Assembly (NCBI GenBank): GCA_963730365.1
Contig: CAVSRM010000010.1
Span: forward strand, 372,001-436,000
Reading direction: 5' to 3'
DNA from: Fodinibacter sp963730365
Lineage (GTDB): Bacteria > Actinomycetota > Actinomycetes > Actinomycetales > Dermatophilaceae
DNA: 64,000 bases
Part shown: piece after piece, positions 33,359 through 42,515 of the stretch
Position numbering within the stretch: position 1 is the stretch's first letter
Layout: each line of letters opens with the position of its first letter
Translations under genes and position numbers: made by a program
Notes under the pieces: model-generated
Seen by the model: the letters and a program-made list of their open reading frames with translations, nothing else
The model's database searches: none
Told to the model about the DNA's origin: nothing

Positions 33359-34450
33359 ATGGGAAACATCCGTGTCGCCATCGTCGGCGTCGGAAACTGT
33401 GCGTCGTCCCTCGTCCAGGGCGTCCACTACTACCGCGACGCCGACCCGGCGTCCACCGTCCCCGGCCTCATGCACGTGAAGTTCGGCGAGTACCACGTCA
33501 ATGACGTGCAGTTCGTCGCGGCGTTCGACGTGGACGACAAGAAGGTCGGCAAGGACCTCGCCGAGGCCATCATCGCCTCGGAGAACAACACGATCACCTT
33601 CGCCGACGTGCCCACCACGGGCATCACCGTGCAGCGCGGTCACACTCTCGACGGGCTGGGCAAGTACTACCGCCAGACCATCGACGAGTCCGCCGCCGAC
33701 CCGGTCGACGTCGTGAAGACCCTCAAGGACGCCGAGGTCGACGTCCTCGTGTCCTACCTCCCGGTGGGCTCGGAGCAGGCCGACAAGTTCTACGCCCAGT
33801 GCGCCATCGACGCCGGTGTCGGCTTCGTCAACGCCCTGCCCGTCTTCATCGCCTCCGACCCGGAGTGGGCCGACAAGTTCGAGGCCGCCGGCGTGCCGAT
33901 CATCGGTGACGACATCAAGAGCCAGGTCGGTGCCACCATCACCCACCGCGTCATGGCCAAGCTCTTCGAGGACCGCGGTGTGCAGCTCGACCGCACCTAC
34001 CAGCTCAATGTCGGCGGCAACATGGACTTCAAGAACATGCTCGAGCGCGAGCGCCTGGAGTCCAAGAAGGTCTCCAAGACCCAGGCCGTGACGTCCAACC
34101 TCACCGGCTCCCTCGCCGGCAAGACCGAGGACCGCAACGTCCACATCGGCCCGTCGGACTACGTCGCGTGGCTCGATGACCGCAAGTGGGCCTACGTCCG
34201 CCTCGAGGGTCGCGCCTTCGGCGACGTGCCGCTCAACCTCGAGTACAAGCTCGAGGTCTGGGACTCCCCCAACTCCGCCGGCATCATCATCGACGCCATC
34301 CGCGCGGCGAAGATCGCCAAGGACCGCGGCATCGGCGGCGCCCTGCTCTCGGCGTCGTCCTACCTCATGAAGTCCCCGCCGGAGCAGCGCCCGGACGACC
34401 TCGGTCGCGCCAAGCTCGAGGCCTTCATCCGCGGCGAGGAGACCCGCTGA
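33359..34450 (+). CDS. ino1: Inositol-1-phosphate synthase
   Basis: The 363-residue NAD-dependent enzyme converts glucose-6-phosphate to inositol-1-phosphate, the first step to phosphatidylinositol and mycothiol in actinobacteria. The dinucleotide loop VAIVGVGNCASSLVQG at the N-terminus and the LNVGGNMDFKNML and SDYVAWLDDRKWAYVRLEG segments are characteristic. AGGAGAA precedes the ATG. It lies downstream of padR and shares a terminator region with the convergent PP2C gene. Confidence 0.96.
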   Translation: MGNIRVAIVGVGNCASSLVQGVHYYRDADPASTVPGLMHVKFGEYHVNDVQFVAAFDVDDKKVGKDLAEAIIASENNTITFADVPTTGITVQRGHTLDGLGKYYRQTIDESAADPVDVVKTLKDAEVDVLVSYLPVGSEQADKFYAQCAIDAGVGFVNALPVFIASDPEWADKFEAAGVPIIGDDIKSQVGATITHRVMAKLFEDRGVQLDRTYQLNVGGNMDFKNMLERERLESKKVSKTQAVTSNLTGSLAGKTEDRNVHIGPSDYVAWLDDRKWAYVRLEGRAFGDVPLNLEYKLEVWDSPNSAGIIIDAIRAAKIAKDRGIGGALLSASSYLMKSPPEQRPDDLGRAKLEAFIRGEETR

Positions 34451-34475
34451 CGCGGAGCCTCACCCCGTAGTCACC

Positions 34476-34511
34476 GGTATGCCGTCCACGCCCTCGCGTG
34501 GGCGGCATACC
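34476..34511. terminator. Bidirectional terminator between ino1 and the PP2C gene
   Basis: GGTATGCCG and CGGCATACC pair perfectly, with the stem extended inward by TCCACG/CGTGGG. It sits between two convergent genes. Confidence 0.75.
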
Positions 34512-34540
34512 GCTGTCCGGCCCCACGTCGGCGCGACCGG

Positions 34541-35374
34541 TCAGGCGCCACCGTCCGGCTGCTCCGCCGACCGGACGGCTGAGCTGTCCGGGTCGACCTG
34601 TGCCTCGGCGTGCTCCGGTGGCTCCACGCTGACGACGACGACCGAGACGTTGTCCCGACCCCCGGCCTGCACCGCCGCGCCGACGAGCGCGTCGGCGGCG
34701 ACCTGCGGATCGGCGCACTCGCGGGCGATGCGAATGATCTCGCCATCAGGGAGCTCGTTGGACAGTCCGTCGCTGCACAGGACGAAACGCTCCCCGACCT
34801 CGGGCTCGAGCACCCACGCGTCGGCATCGGGTGCCGGGTCGGTGCCGAGCGAGCGGGTGATGACGTTGCGCATCGGATGCCGCCTCGCCTCGTCCTCGTC
34901 GATGACCCCCGCGTCGAGCAGCTCCTGCACCTCCGAGTGGTCCCGCGTCACCCGTTGTGCCCCGTCGCCGGCGAGGCGGTAGACGCGGGAGTCCCCGATG
35001 TTGAAGACGACCCAGCGCGGCTCACCCTCGGAACCGATGACGGCAAGGCCCGCCACCGTTGTGCCCATCCCCCGCTGGTCGGGGCGCTCGGCCGCCCGGT
35101 CCAGGATCTGCTGGTTCGCCTCGGCGAGCACCGCTCCCACGTCATCGGCCCGTGCCGGTGGCCGCTCCCGCAGGGTCGTGAGCGCCTCGATGACCAGCCG
35201 GCTGGCGACCTCACCGGCCGCGTGCCCGCCCATGCCGTCCGCCACGGCGAACACGGTTCCGTCGGCGATGAGCCCGTCCTCGTTGTGGTCCCGGACCCGG
35301 CCGACCTCGGACGCGCTCCCGAACACCAGGTGCAGGTCCGCTCCTCGCAGCACACTCCGCTCGGCGGCCGTCAC
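34541..35374 (-). CDS. PP2C-family serine/threonine phosphatase
   Basis: The 277-residue cytosolic protein is a PPM phosphatase with metal-binding motifs DHNEDG, ADGMGGHAAGE, CSDGLSN and GGRDNVSVVVV all intact. No membrane helix is seen, unlike mycobacterial PstP. It starts at a GTG at 35374 with GAGG upstream. It lies downstream of cca on the same strand and could oppose a Ser/Thr kinase acting on the cell-wall machinery; the pseudokinase at 37.7 kb is a possible functional link, though unproven. Confidence 0.92.
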   Translation of the reverse strand: MTAAERSVLRGADLHLVFGSASEVGRVRDHNEDGLIADGTVFAVADGMGGHAAGEVASRLVIEALTTLRERPPARADDVGAVLAEANQQILDRAAERPDQRGMGTTVAGLAVIGSEGEPRWVVFNIGDSRVYRLAGDGAQRVTRDHSEVQELLDAGVIDEDEARRHPMRNVITRSLGTDPAPDADAWVLEPEVGERFVLCSDGLSNELPDGEIIRIARECADPQVAADALVGAAVQAGGRDNVSVVVVSVEPPEHAEAQVDPDSSAVRSAEQPDGGA

Positions 35375-35471
35375 GTCAGGGCCTCGGTCACGGTCATCGG
35401 GCTGGTTCCCCCTCGGGACGGGTCACGGACGCACAGGAGCCTAGCCCCGCACCCGCGGGTCTGTCCGTACC

Positions 35472-36938
35472 TCAGGCGCCGGATTCCGGCTGGTCGGCCC
35501 ACCAGGTCAGCAGCCGCTCGCGCGCGACCTCCGGCCCGACCGGTCCCTCGTCCAGGCGCACGGCGAGGAGGTGCTTGTACGCCCGCCCGAGCAGGGGGCC
35601 GGGAGCGATGCCGAGCGTGGCCGCGATCTCGTTGCCGTCGAGCTCGGGCCGCACGGCCTTGAGCTCCTCCTGCTCGAGCAGTTTCTCGATGCGGTGCTCG
35701 AGGTCGTCGTAGGTTGCGGCCAGTCGCCTGGCCTTGCGGGCGTTGCGGGTCGTGCAGTCGGCCCTGGTGAGGCGGTGCAGGCGCGGAAGCAGGTCCCCGG
35801 CATCGGTGATGTAGCGCCGGACCGCCGAGTCGGTCCACTGGCCCTCGCCGTAGCCGTGGAACCGCAGGTGCAGCTCCACGAGGCGCGTGACGGCCTTGAT
35901 GGTCTCCTTGTCGAAGCGCAGCGCGCGCAGCCGGCGGCCGGCCAGCTTGGCCCCCACGACCTCGTGGTGGTGGAAGGACACTCCACCGCCTGCCTCGAAG
36001 CGCCTCGTGGCGGGCTTTCCGATGTCGTGGAGCAGGGCGGCGAGGCGGAGCACGAGGTCCGGCCCCGGCACCGAGTCCGGGGGTCCGTCCGGCGGCCCCT
36101 CGAGGGCGATCGCCTGCTCGAGCACGATCATCGAGTGGTCGTAGACGTCCTTGTGGCGGTGGTGCTCGTCGACCTCGAGCTGGAGGGCGGGCAGCTCGGG
36201 CAGCACGTGGGCGGCGAGACCGCTGGCGCACAGCAGCTCGAGCCCGGCCCGCGGGTACCGCGCCATGAGCAGCTTGACGAGCTCGTCACGGACCCGCTCG
36301 GCCGAGACGATCCCGATGGTGTCGGCCATCGCGGACATCGCGGCGCGCACCTGGGGGTCGGGCACGAACCCGAGCTGGGCGACGAACCGGGCCGCGCGCA
36401 TCATCCGCAGCGGGTCGTCGCCGAAGCTGACCTCGGGGGTCGAGGGGGTGCGCAGCACCTCCGCCTCCAGGTCGGCGAGGCCGCCGTGGGGGTCCACGAA
36501 GGCGAGGTCCGGGAGTCTCAGGGCCATGGCGTTGACGGTGAAGTCCCGTCGCACGAGGTCGTCCTCGAGGGAGTGACCGAAGGCCACGACGGGTTTGCGG
36601 GTCGTCCCGTCGTAGGCATCGGCCCGGTAGGTCGTCACCTCGACGACGCGCTCGCCCCGCCGGGCACCGATGGTGCCGAACTCCCGTCCCATGTCCCAGG
36701 TCGCGTTGCCCCACTGCGCCAGCAGCCGCTCGGTCTCCTCCGGCCTTGCCGAGGTGGTGAAGTCGAGGTCCGTCGCTGTGCGGCCCAGGAGCGCGTCACG
36801 CACCGGTCCGCCCACGAGGGCCAGGTCATGACCGGCGTCGGCGAAGAGCGTCCCGAGCTCGGTCAGCTCGGGGAGCACGGGTGCGAGCCGGGAGACGGCC
36901 TCCCGGAGCAGGGCGGCTGACGGCTGACGGGTGGACAC
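35472..36938 (-). CDS. cca: CCA tRNA nucleotidyltransferase
   Basis: The 488-residue class II polymerase adds or repairs the 3' CCA of tRNAs. The nucleotidyltransferase loop GGPVRDALLGRTATDLDFTT, the RRDFTVNAMAL motif and an HD domain (LLHDIGKPATR) are present, in the usual actinobacterial order. The GTG at 36938 follows a TACCCT -10 box by 8 nt, suggesting a leaderless mRNA; a TTG three codons earlier is less likely. It is divergent from the Nudix gene, as pcnA and mutT4 are in mycobacteria. Confidence 0.94.
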   Translation of the reverse strand: MSTRQPSAALLREAVSRLAPVLPELTELGTLFADAGHDLALVGGPVRDALLGRTATDLDFTTSARPEETERLLAQWGNATWDMGREFGTIGARRGERVVEVTTYRADAYDGTTRKPVVAFGHSLEDDLVRRDFTVNAMALRLPDLAFVDPHGGLADLEAEVLRTPSTPEVSFGDDPLRMMRAARFVAQLGFVPDPQVRAAMSAMADTIGIVSAERVRDELVKLLMARYPRAGLELLCASGLAAHVLPELPALQLEVDEHHRHKDVYDHSMIVLEQAIALEGPPDGPPDSVPGPDLVLRLAALLHDIGKPATRRFEAGGGVSFHHHEVVGAKLAGRRLRALRFDKETIKAVTRLVELHLRFHGYGEGQWTDSAVRRYITDAGDLLPRLHRLTRADCTTRNARKARRLAATYDDLEHRIEKLLEQEELKAVRPELDGNEIAATLGIAPGPLLGRAYKHLLAVRLDEGPVGPEVARERLLTWWADQPESGA

Positions 36939-36946
36939 GAGGACCA

Positions 36947-36952
36947 AGGGTA
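36947..36952 (-). promoter_or_regulatory. -10 box for leaderless cca
   Basis: TACCCT (minus strand) lies 8 nt before the cca GTG. Confidence 0.5.
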
Positions 36953-37011
36953 TGCCGGGGCGCGCCTCCAGGGCCGCACCTCGCTTCAGTGGTGGTCGTC
37001 GCCGCTGTGGT

Positions 37012-37017
37012 TACAGT
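37012..37017 (+). promoter_or_regulatory. -10 box for leaderless Nudix gene
   Basis: TACAGT lies 6 nt before the Nudix ATG. Confidence 0.6.
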
Positions 37018-37023
37018 GACTGG

Positions 37024-37515
37024 ATGAGCCACGCCGCAGCAGACTCGACGGGTGCCCCCGCCCGGCGACTGCCTGCCGTGGAGGAGCGCAGTGCCGGCGG
37101 TGTCGTCGTCGACGTGCACGAGGGGGAGGCACGGATCGCCGTCATCGCCCGACGCAACCGGGCGGGACGCGTGGAGTGGTGCCTGCCCAAGGGGCACATC
37201 GAGGGCGACGAGACGCTCCCCGAGACCGCAGCCCGCGAGGTGGCCGAGGAGACCGGCATCGAGGGGCGGGTGCTCATCGAGCTGGGGACGATCGACTACT
37301 GGTTCGCCTCCGGAGACCGTCGGATCCACAAGTACGTCCACCACTACCTGCTCGAGGCCACCGGCGGGTACCTCACGATCGAGAAGGACCCCGACCACGA
37401 GGCCATCGACGTGGCCTGGCTCCTGTTGCGCGACGCCCACCGGCACCTCACCTTCCCCAACGAACGGCGCATCGCCCGGGTGGCGTGGCAGCGCCTCGCC
37501 GGGGATGCCGGCTGA
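37024..37515 (+). CDS. Nudix hydrolase
   Basis: The 163-residue cytosolic pyrophosphohydrolase has a complete Nudix box at residues 57-79 (G-x5-E-x7-REVAEETGI). It is the positional equivalent of mycobacterial MutT4 next to cca. The substrate is not predictable; family members cleave nucleoside diphosphate-X compounds. The start follows a TACAGT -10 box by 6 nt. In related genomes a DUF6049 protein gene and murJ come next, but here both are missing. Confidence 0.92.
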   Translation: MSHAAADSTGAPARRLPAVEERSAGGVVVDVHEGEARIAVIARRNRAGRVEWCLPKGHIEGDETLPETAAREVAEETGIEGRVLIELGTIDYWFASGDRRIHKYVHHYLLEATGGYLTIEKDPDHEAIDVAWLLLRDAHRHLTFPNERRIARVAWQRLAGDAG

Positions 37516-37631
37516 GCCGCGCCGTCACCCCGGCTGGGCGGCGCAGGACCCTGGGACCGGGCAGCCACGTCCCGGGGGGAGCCACCGCGCCGGGTCCCGG
37601 TCCGCTCCCTCGGCCCCGAGCAGCGAACGCC

Positions 37632-37637
37632 TACTAT
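37632..37637 (+). promoter_or_regulatory. Putative -10 box upstream of the pseudokinase-sigM operon
   Basis: TACTAT lies 70 nt before the GTG start, implying a leader of about 65 nt. No clear -35 element is seen. Confidence 0.4.
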
Positions 37638-37707
37638 GGGCGAACACCCGTCGGCTGCGGGTGGCGGACGTCCTGTGGTCCGTGACCGACGAGCAGAAGG
37701 AGCTGCG

Positions 37708-39780
37708 GTGAGGGGTGTGGGACCCGGAACCGTCCTCGGGGGCCGGTACACCGTGCACCGTCGCCTCGAGCAGGGCCACGACACCGAGCGGTGGTCCGCC
37801 GACGACACGACCCTGTCGCGCACCGTCTCGGTGCTCTGCATGGCCGCCGACGACCACCGCACCCCGGCCCTGCTCGATGCTGCCCGTCGCGCCGCATCGG
37901 TGACCCACTCCCTCTTCGTGCGGATCCTCGACGTGGGCGCCGACGACGAGATCGCCTACGTCGTCGAGGAGGACCTCGACGAGGCCCGCACCCTGACCCA
38001 GCTCGTCACCTCCGGTGGCGTGCCGGGCGACGAGGTGCGCCGCATCACCGGCGAGGTGGCGAGCGCCCTGGATGCCGCGACCCAGCGAGGCATGCACCAC
38101 CTCGACCTGCGCCCAGACGACGTCCTGCGGACCCCTGACGGTGATGTCCGGCTGCGTTCCCTGGGCACGGCCGCCGTGCGGGTGGGGGAGGACGGGGCCG
38201 AGGCCGACGAGGCCGCCCGCCGGGACGCGGTCGGGGTCGTCGCCCTGACGTATGCCGGTCTGACCGGGCTCTGGCCGCTCGGCGCCGGTGGCTGCGGGCT
38301 GGGCGCGGCGCCGCGCGTGCCGGGTGGCATCGCCGCCCCCTCCGAGATCGCAGCCGGGGTACCTCGCGACCTCGACGCCATCTGCCGCCTGACCCTCAAC
38401 GACGACCAGGGCCCGATCAGCCCCGGCGACTACGCCCGTCAGGTGGCCCCGTGGCCCTCCCGGCAGGTCGTGGGACCGCCGGCGTCACGACCTCTTCCCT
38501 CCGCGCCGGTCCAGACCCCTGACTCGGGAGCCGACGAGGCTGCCACGGACCGGGGCGTCACCAGCCTGATGGGCCCCGGCGGCGCGATCGCCGGTGGGGC
38601 GGCCGCCGCTGCCGGGGCGGCGGCCGCTGCCGGGGCGGCGGCCGCTGCCGTGCGCACCGGGGACGCCGAGGAGGTTCCGGGCTCCGAACCGGACGACCGT
38701 CCCGGGCACGAGGACACCCAGGCACTCGACGACACCCAGGTGCTCGACCGTCGCGAGGACTCCCCGGCGTGGCTGCACGAGGACTCCGAGCCCCCGGCGC
38801 AGGAGGACGGCGAGGACGGCAGCGGGCCCGACGACCATTCCGCCGCCGCACCCCGGACGGACCTCCAGCCGGCGGACGAGACCGTCGAGGGCACCGTGGT
38901 GACCGGCTCTGACGGGCCCAGGGCTCCCGGTCGGGCCGCGGCGGCCGGTGCGGCGGTCGCCGGTGCCGGCGCGGCGGTGGCCAGTGCGCTGGGAGGCGCC
39001 GGTGACCGCGTGGGCACCTTCGCCCGCCGGGCGGTCGACAAGGTGTCCGAGATGTCGTCGGACAGCACGCGCCCGGCCAACGAGGACGACCTCGAGGCCC
39101 CCTTGCCGATGGTTCCCGCGGAGCCGCTCAGCAAGGACGAGTCGAAGGTCGCCCTCGCCATCGTCGGCTTCTTCCTCGTGTTCGCACTCATCATCGGCAT
39201 CTGGGGGGTGTCGCGCATCGGGAGCAACACCGACCTCGGCCTCTCCGCGGACGGCAGCGCACCCCAGACCCGCACCACGACGGTGGCACCCAGCTCGCCG
39301 GGACCGTCCGAGAGCGCCTCGACGGACGACGAGGCAGCCGCCGCCCCCGGACCGATCACGATCGTCAGCGCCAGCGCCTACGACCCCGAGGGTGACGGCG
39401 AGGAGAACGACGAGGACACGCCCAAGATCATCGACGGTGACCCGGAGACGGGCTGGTTCTCCGAGAACTACCGCAGCGACGCCTTCGGGGGGCTCAAGGA
39501 GGGCCTGGGCATCGTGCTCGACCTCGGCGAGGAGCAGACACCGACGAGCGTCGAGCTCGTGGTTCCCGTCCCGGTGGACCTCGAGGTGTACGTGGGTCCC
39601 CAGGCCAGCCTGGAGGACGCCACCAAGGTCGGGGAGGTCGACGGCGCCGACGGCACCGTGACGATCGACATCGACGAGCCGGTGGCCGGGCAGTTCGTCA
39701 CCATCTGGTTCACCCAGCTCACCGCCGACGACCGGGGCAAGCGGCGCGCCTGGCTCAACGAGGCAGTCGTCACCGGCTGA
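37708..39780 (+). CDS. Pseudokinase-transmembrane-discoidin-like protein (MviN C-terminal half, no flippase)
   Basis: The 690-residue protein has an N-terminal protein-kinase fold (about residues 6-255) with degraded catalysis. The Gly loop is EQGHDTERW, the ATP-binding Lys is absent from TVSVLCM, the HRD segment reads HLDLRP (131-136) and no DFG is seen. An Ala/Gly-rich acidic linker, one membrane helix (481-503) and an extracellular F5/8-type lectin-like domain follow. This matches the part of M. tuberculosis MviN after the lipid II flippase, whose pseudokinase binds FhaA. AGAAGGAG precedes the GTG. It heads the sigM operon (14 nt to sigM). Confidence 0.85.
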   Translation: MRGVGPGTVLGGRYTVHRRLEQGHDTERWSADDTTLSRTVSVLCMAADDHRTPALLDAARRAASVTHSLFVRILDVGADDEIAYVVEEDLDEARTLTQLVTSGGVPGDEVRRITGEVASALDAATQRGMHHLDLRPDDVLRTPDGDVRLRSLGTAAVRVGEDGAEADEAARRDAVGVVALTYAGLTGLWPLGAGGCGLGAAPRVPGGIAAPSEIAAGVPRDLDAICRLTLNDDQGPISPGDYARQVAPWPSRQVVGPPASRPLPSAPVQTPDSGADEAATDRGVTSLMGPGGAIAGGAAAAAGAAAAAGAAAAAVRTGDAEEVPGSEPDDRPGHEDTQALDDTQVLDRREDSPAWLHEDSEPPAQEDGEDGSGPDDHSAAAPRTDLQPADETVEGTVVTGSDGPRAPGRAAAAGAAVAGAGAAVASALGGAGDRVGTFARRAVDKVSEMSSDSTRPANEDDLEAPLPMVPAEPLSKDESKVALAIVGFFLVFALIIGIWGVSRIGSNTDLGLSADGSAPQTRTTTVAPSSPGPSESASTDDEAAAAPGPITIVSASAYDPEGDGEENDEDTPKIIDGDPETGWFSENYRSDAFGGLKEGLGIVLDLGEEQTPTSVELVVPVPVDLEVYVGPQASLEDATKVGEVDGADGTVTIDIDEPVAGQFVTIWFTQLTADDRGKRRAWLNEAVVTG

Positions 39781-39794
39781 GCGCCGGTCACGCC

Positions 39795-40400
39795 ATGGCG
39801 CACGACGACCTCACTGCACTCGAGGACCGGGACCTCATGGCCCGCCACGTCGCGGGCGACGGCGGGGCGGCGTTCGGGGAGCTCTTCCGTCGGCATCGCG
39901 ACCGGATGTATGCCGTCGCGGTGCGCACGACGGGTCAGCGGGAGCTCGCGGCCGACAGCGTGCAGGAGGCCTTCATCTCGGCATACCGCCGCGCCGACGG
40001 CTACCGCGGCGAGGCAGCCGTGACGACCTGGCTGCACCGCATCGTCGTCAACGCGTGCCTGGACCGGCTGCGACGCGAGAAGGTCGCCGTGCGCCGGGCC
40101 GGCGACGTCGCCGAGCTCGACCTCGCCGACCCGCACGACCACCACGCCTCCGTCGAGTCTCGGCTCGACGTGCGCGCGGCACTGGCCGGCCTTCCCGAGG
40201 GACAGCGTCTCGCCCTCACGCTGGTCGACATGCACGGGCTGTCGGTCGCCGAGGCGGCGAGCATCCTCGGGGTGGCCCAGGGCACGGTGAAGTCCCGGTG
40301 CTTCCGGGGGCGGGAGGCGCTGGCCGTCATCCTCCGGCCCAGCGAGCCAGGGGCCACCGCGGCCGCCTCGCGAGACACGGAACCGGGAGCGACGCCATGA
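39795..40400 (+). CDS. sigM: ECF sigma factor SigM
   Basis: The 201-residue ECF sigma factor has sigma2 (region 2 helix DSVQEAFISAYRR) and sigma4 (GLSVAEAASILGVAQGTVKSRCFRGREAL) domains. Position between the MviN-like gene and trxB, with an anti-sigma gene next, is that of actinobacterial SigM, a late stationary-phase and envelope-stress sigma. It follows the pseudokinase gene by 14 nt. The C-terminal 20 residues are unstructured. Confidence 0.92.
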   Translation: MAHDDLTALEDRDLMARHVAGDGGAAFGELFRRHRDRMYAVAVRTTGQRELAADSVQEAFISAYRRADGYRGEAAVTTWLHRIVVNACLDRLRREKVAVRRAGDVAELDLADPHDHHASVESRLDVRAALAGLPEGQRLALTLVDMHGLSVAEAASILGVAQGTVKSRCFRGREALAVILRPSEPGATAAASRDTEPGATP

Positions 40401-40488
40401 CGTCCCATCCCCGGCTGGACCACTGCCCCCCGCCCGCCCGATGCCACGACCACCCACGACCACGACAGCGCGTGCCCCGGAGGACCCC

Positions 40489-41217
40489 GTGAACAAGCGT
40501 GACGACGACGAACCCGTCGAGCACGACCCCACCGGGATGCGCGACCTCCTCGCCCAGCTTCCCGAGCCCGGTCCGATGCCCGCCGACCTCGTCTCGCGGA
40601 TCAACGCCTCCCTGGCCCGGGAGGCGCAGTCGGGCCACGTGGACGTCACGGCTCGGGGCGGGGTGTCGGCCCTGGAGCCCCATCGCCGCTCGCGCCGCCG
40701 CTGGCAGGTGCTCGGGCTGGCGGCCGCGGTCGTGGGCGTCATCGGGCTCGGCGGTCTGGCCCTGAACACCCTGCCCGGTGGTGTCGAGGCGTCCCTGGGA
40801 ATCGCGGGCTCCGCGGACGACAGCGGTGCAGTCGCCGACAGCGGCGGGGCCGACAGCCAGGCGCGTGCCGAGAGCAGCCCCGGTGCCATGGTGGTCATGA
40901 CGGGCCACGACTACACCGCAGAGGATCTGGGCGGCGGGGCCGGGACGTTGCTCACCACCGACCCCGGCGCCCTTCCCCCGGTGGTCGGCGACGACGCCGG
41001 CACGCTCAGCACCCCCGTCGGGGCGCGAGAGTGCGCCGACGCGCTGGGGGTGCCAGAGGGAGCCCTGCTCATGGTCGACGTCGCCACGGTCGACGGAACC
41101 CCGGGCGCGGTGCTCGTCGCGAGCAGCGGCGGCCAGCACACGGCTTATGCGGTGCGACGGTCGTGCTCCGCGGCCTCCCCCGGGATGCTCGCCGGACCCG
41201 TGACCGTGACCCCCTGA
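40489..41217 (+). CDS. rsmA: Membrane anti-sigma factor (RsmA-like)
   Basis: The 242-residue protein has a cytoplasmic N-terminal region with a short amphipathic helix (LAQLPEPGPMPADLVSRINASLARE), one membrane helix (about 73-95) and an Ala/Gly/Ser-rich extracellular domain with two Cys residues. The layout and position after sigM fit the SigM anti-sigma factor Rv3912/RsmA. The GTG at 40489 has CGGAGG upstream, 88 nt after sigM. Direct evidence is the arrangement rather than strong motifs. Confidence 0.78.
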   Translation: MNKRDDDEPVEHDPTGMRDLLAQLPEPGPMPADLVSRINASLAREAQSGHVDVTARGGVSALEPHRRSRRRWQVLGLAAAVVGVIGLGGLALNTLPGGVEASLGIAGSADDSGAVADSGGADSQARAESSPGAMVVMTGHDYTAEDLGGGAGTLLTTDPGALPPVVGDDAGTLSTPVGARECADALGVPEGALLMVDVATVDGTPGAVLVASSGGQHTAYAVRRSCSAASPGMLAGPVTVTP

Positions 41218-41420
41218 CCTCGTCGAGGCCCCGGACTTCTCCTGCCGGACAGCCGGATGCCGCTCGCTGCCGGGATCCTCGCCCGCGGTCAGCAGGCCAC
41301 CTCAGGCTCGGCGGACCCGCACGCCACATCGACGCCGCCCGCACGCCAGGGGCGCGGATCGTGCCGACCTGGACGCCCGTGTGACGCAGTGGTGACGTGC
41401 GGCGAGGCCGGGTTCCTCCG

Positions 41421-41446
41421 GGAACACCCGGGGCCTAGGATCGGTT
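41421..41446 (+). promoter_or_regulatory. SigR-type promoter upstream of trxB
   Basis: GGAAC-N18-GTT matches the actinobacterial SigR/SigH consensus GGAAY-N18-GTT, 60 nt before the trxB start. trxBA is a classic thiol-stress target of SigR in Streptomyces. The rest of the 288-bp gap (41218-41505) shows no gene. Confidence 0.65.
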
Positions 41447-41505
41447 CCAGTGATGCACCGCATGTAGCGGTCCGCAACCCGATCAACCACCAGAGGATGT
41501 GTCTC

Positions 41506-42435
41506 GTGACCTCCGACGTGCACAACGTCATCATCATCGGCTCCGGCCCGGCCGGCTGGACCGCAGCGGTCTACGCCGCCCGCGCGAACCTCGCTCCCCT
41601 CGTCTTCGAGGGTTCCGTGACGGCGGGTGGCGCGCTGATGAACACCACCGAGGTGGAGAACTTCCCGGGGTTCCGCGACGGGATCATGGGCCCGGACCTC
41701 ATGGAGAACATGCGCGCCCAGGCGGAGCGCTTCGGCGCCGAGATCGTCACCGACGACGTGCAGTCCGTGCGGCTCGAGGGCGATGTCAAGGTGGTGACCG
41801 ACTCCGAGGGGACCGAGCACCGGACCCGGGCCGTCATCCTGGCCATGGGATCCGCGTACCGGGAGCTCGGCCTGCCCGACGAGAAGCGCCTGTCCGGCCA
41901 CGGGGTCTCCTGGTGCGCCACCTGTGACGGCTTCTTCTTCCGCGACCAGGACATCGCCGTCGTCGGCGGTGGTGACTCCGCCGTGGAGGAGGCCACCTTC
42001 CTCACCAAGTTCGCCCGGACGGTCACCATCGTGCACCGGCGCGACGAGCTGCGGGCCAGCAAGATCATGGCCGAGCGCGCCCACGCCAACGAGAAGATCC
42101 ACTTCGCCTGGAACAGCGCCGTCGACGAGATCCACGGCGGCGACAAGCTCACCGGCGTCACGCTGCGGAACACCATCACCGGCGAGATCAGCGAGCTGCC
42201 GGTCACCGGGCTCTTCATCGCGATCGGCCACGACCCGCGCAACGAGCTCGTCAAGGGCGTGGTCGACCTCGACGCCGAGGGCTACGTCCTCGTCGAGGGG
42301 CGCACGACCAAGACGAACATCCCGGGAGTCTTCGCCTCCGGTGACCTCGTCGACCACACCTATCGCCAGGCCATCACCGCCGCCGGGTCCGGCTGCGCCG
42401 CGGCCCTCGACGCCGAACGCTTCCTGGCCCACTGA
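41506..42435 (+). CDS. trxB: Thioredoxin-disulfide reductase
   Basis: The 309-residue flavoprotein transfers electrons from NADPH to thioredoxin. FAD loop GSGPAG, the redox pair Cys137-x-x-Cys140 (WCATCDG), the NADPH loop VVGGGDSAVEEA and the C-terminal FAD segment GVFASGDLVDHTYRQAITAAGSG are present. The GTG at 41506 was chosen because AGAGGA is 8 nt upstream; an ATG at 41497 overlaps that site. A SigR-like promoter precedes it and trxA follows. Confidence 0.97.
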   Translation: MTSDVHNVIIIGSGPAGWTAAVYAARANLAPLVFEGSVTAGGALMNTTEVENFPGFRDGIMGPDLMENMRAQAERFGAEIVTDDVQSVRLEGDVKVVTDSEGTEHRTRAVILAMGSAYRELGLPDEKRLSGHGVSWCATCDGFFFRDQDIAVVGGGDSAVEEATFLTKFARTVTIVHRRDELRASKIMAERAHANEKIHFAWNSAVDEIHGGDKLTGVTLRNTITGEISELPVTGLFIAIGHDPRNELVKGVVDLDAEGYVLVEGRTTKTNIPGVFASGDLVDHTYRQAITAAGSGCAAALDAERFLAH

Positions 42436-42515
42436 CCCGCGAGGTGCTGTCGGACCCGTCCGGCACGATCCGAGCCACCCCCACCCTTCCCGTCATCGCC
42501 CGAAAGGAACCCACC

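Noticed and set aside
38599..38655. Ala-rich repeated GCC/GCG tract in the pseudokinase gene
   Set aside because: A low-complexity linker (AAAAG repeats) within a clear reading frame, not a separate element.
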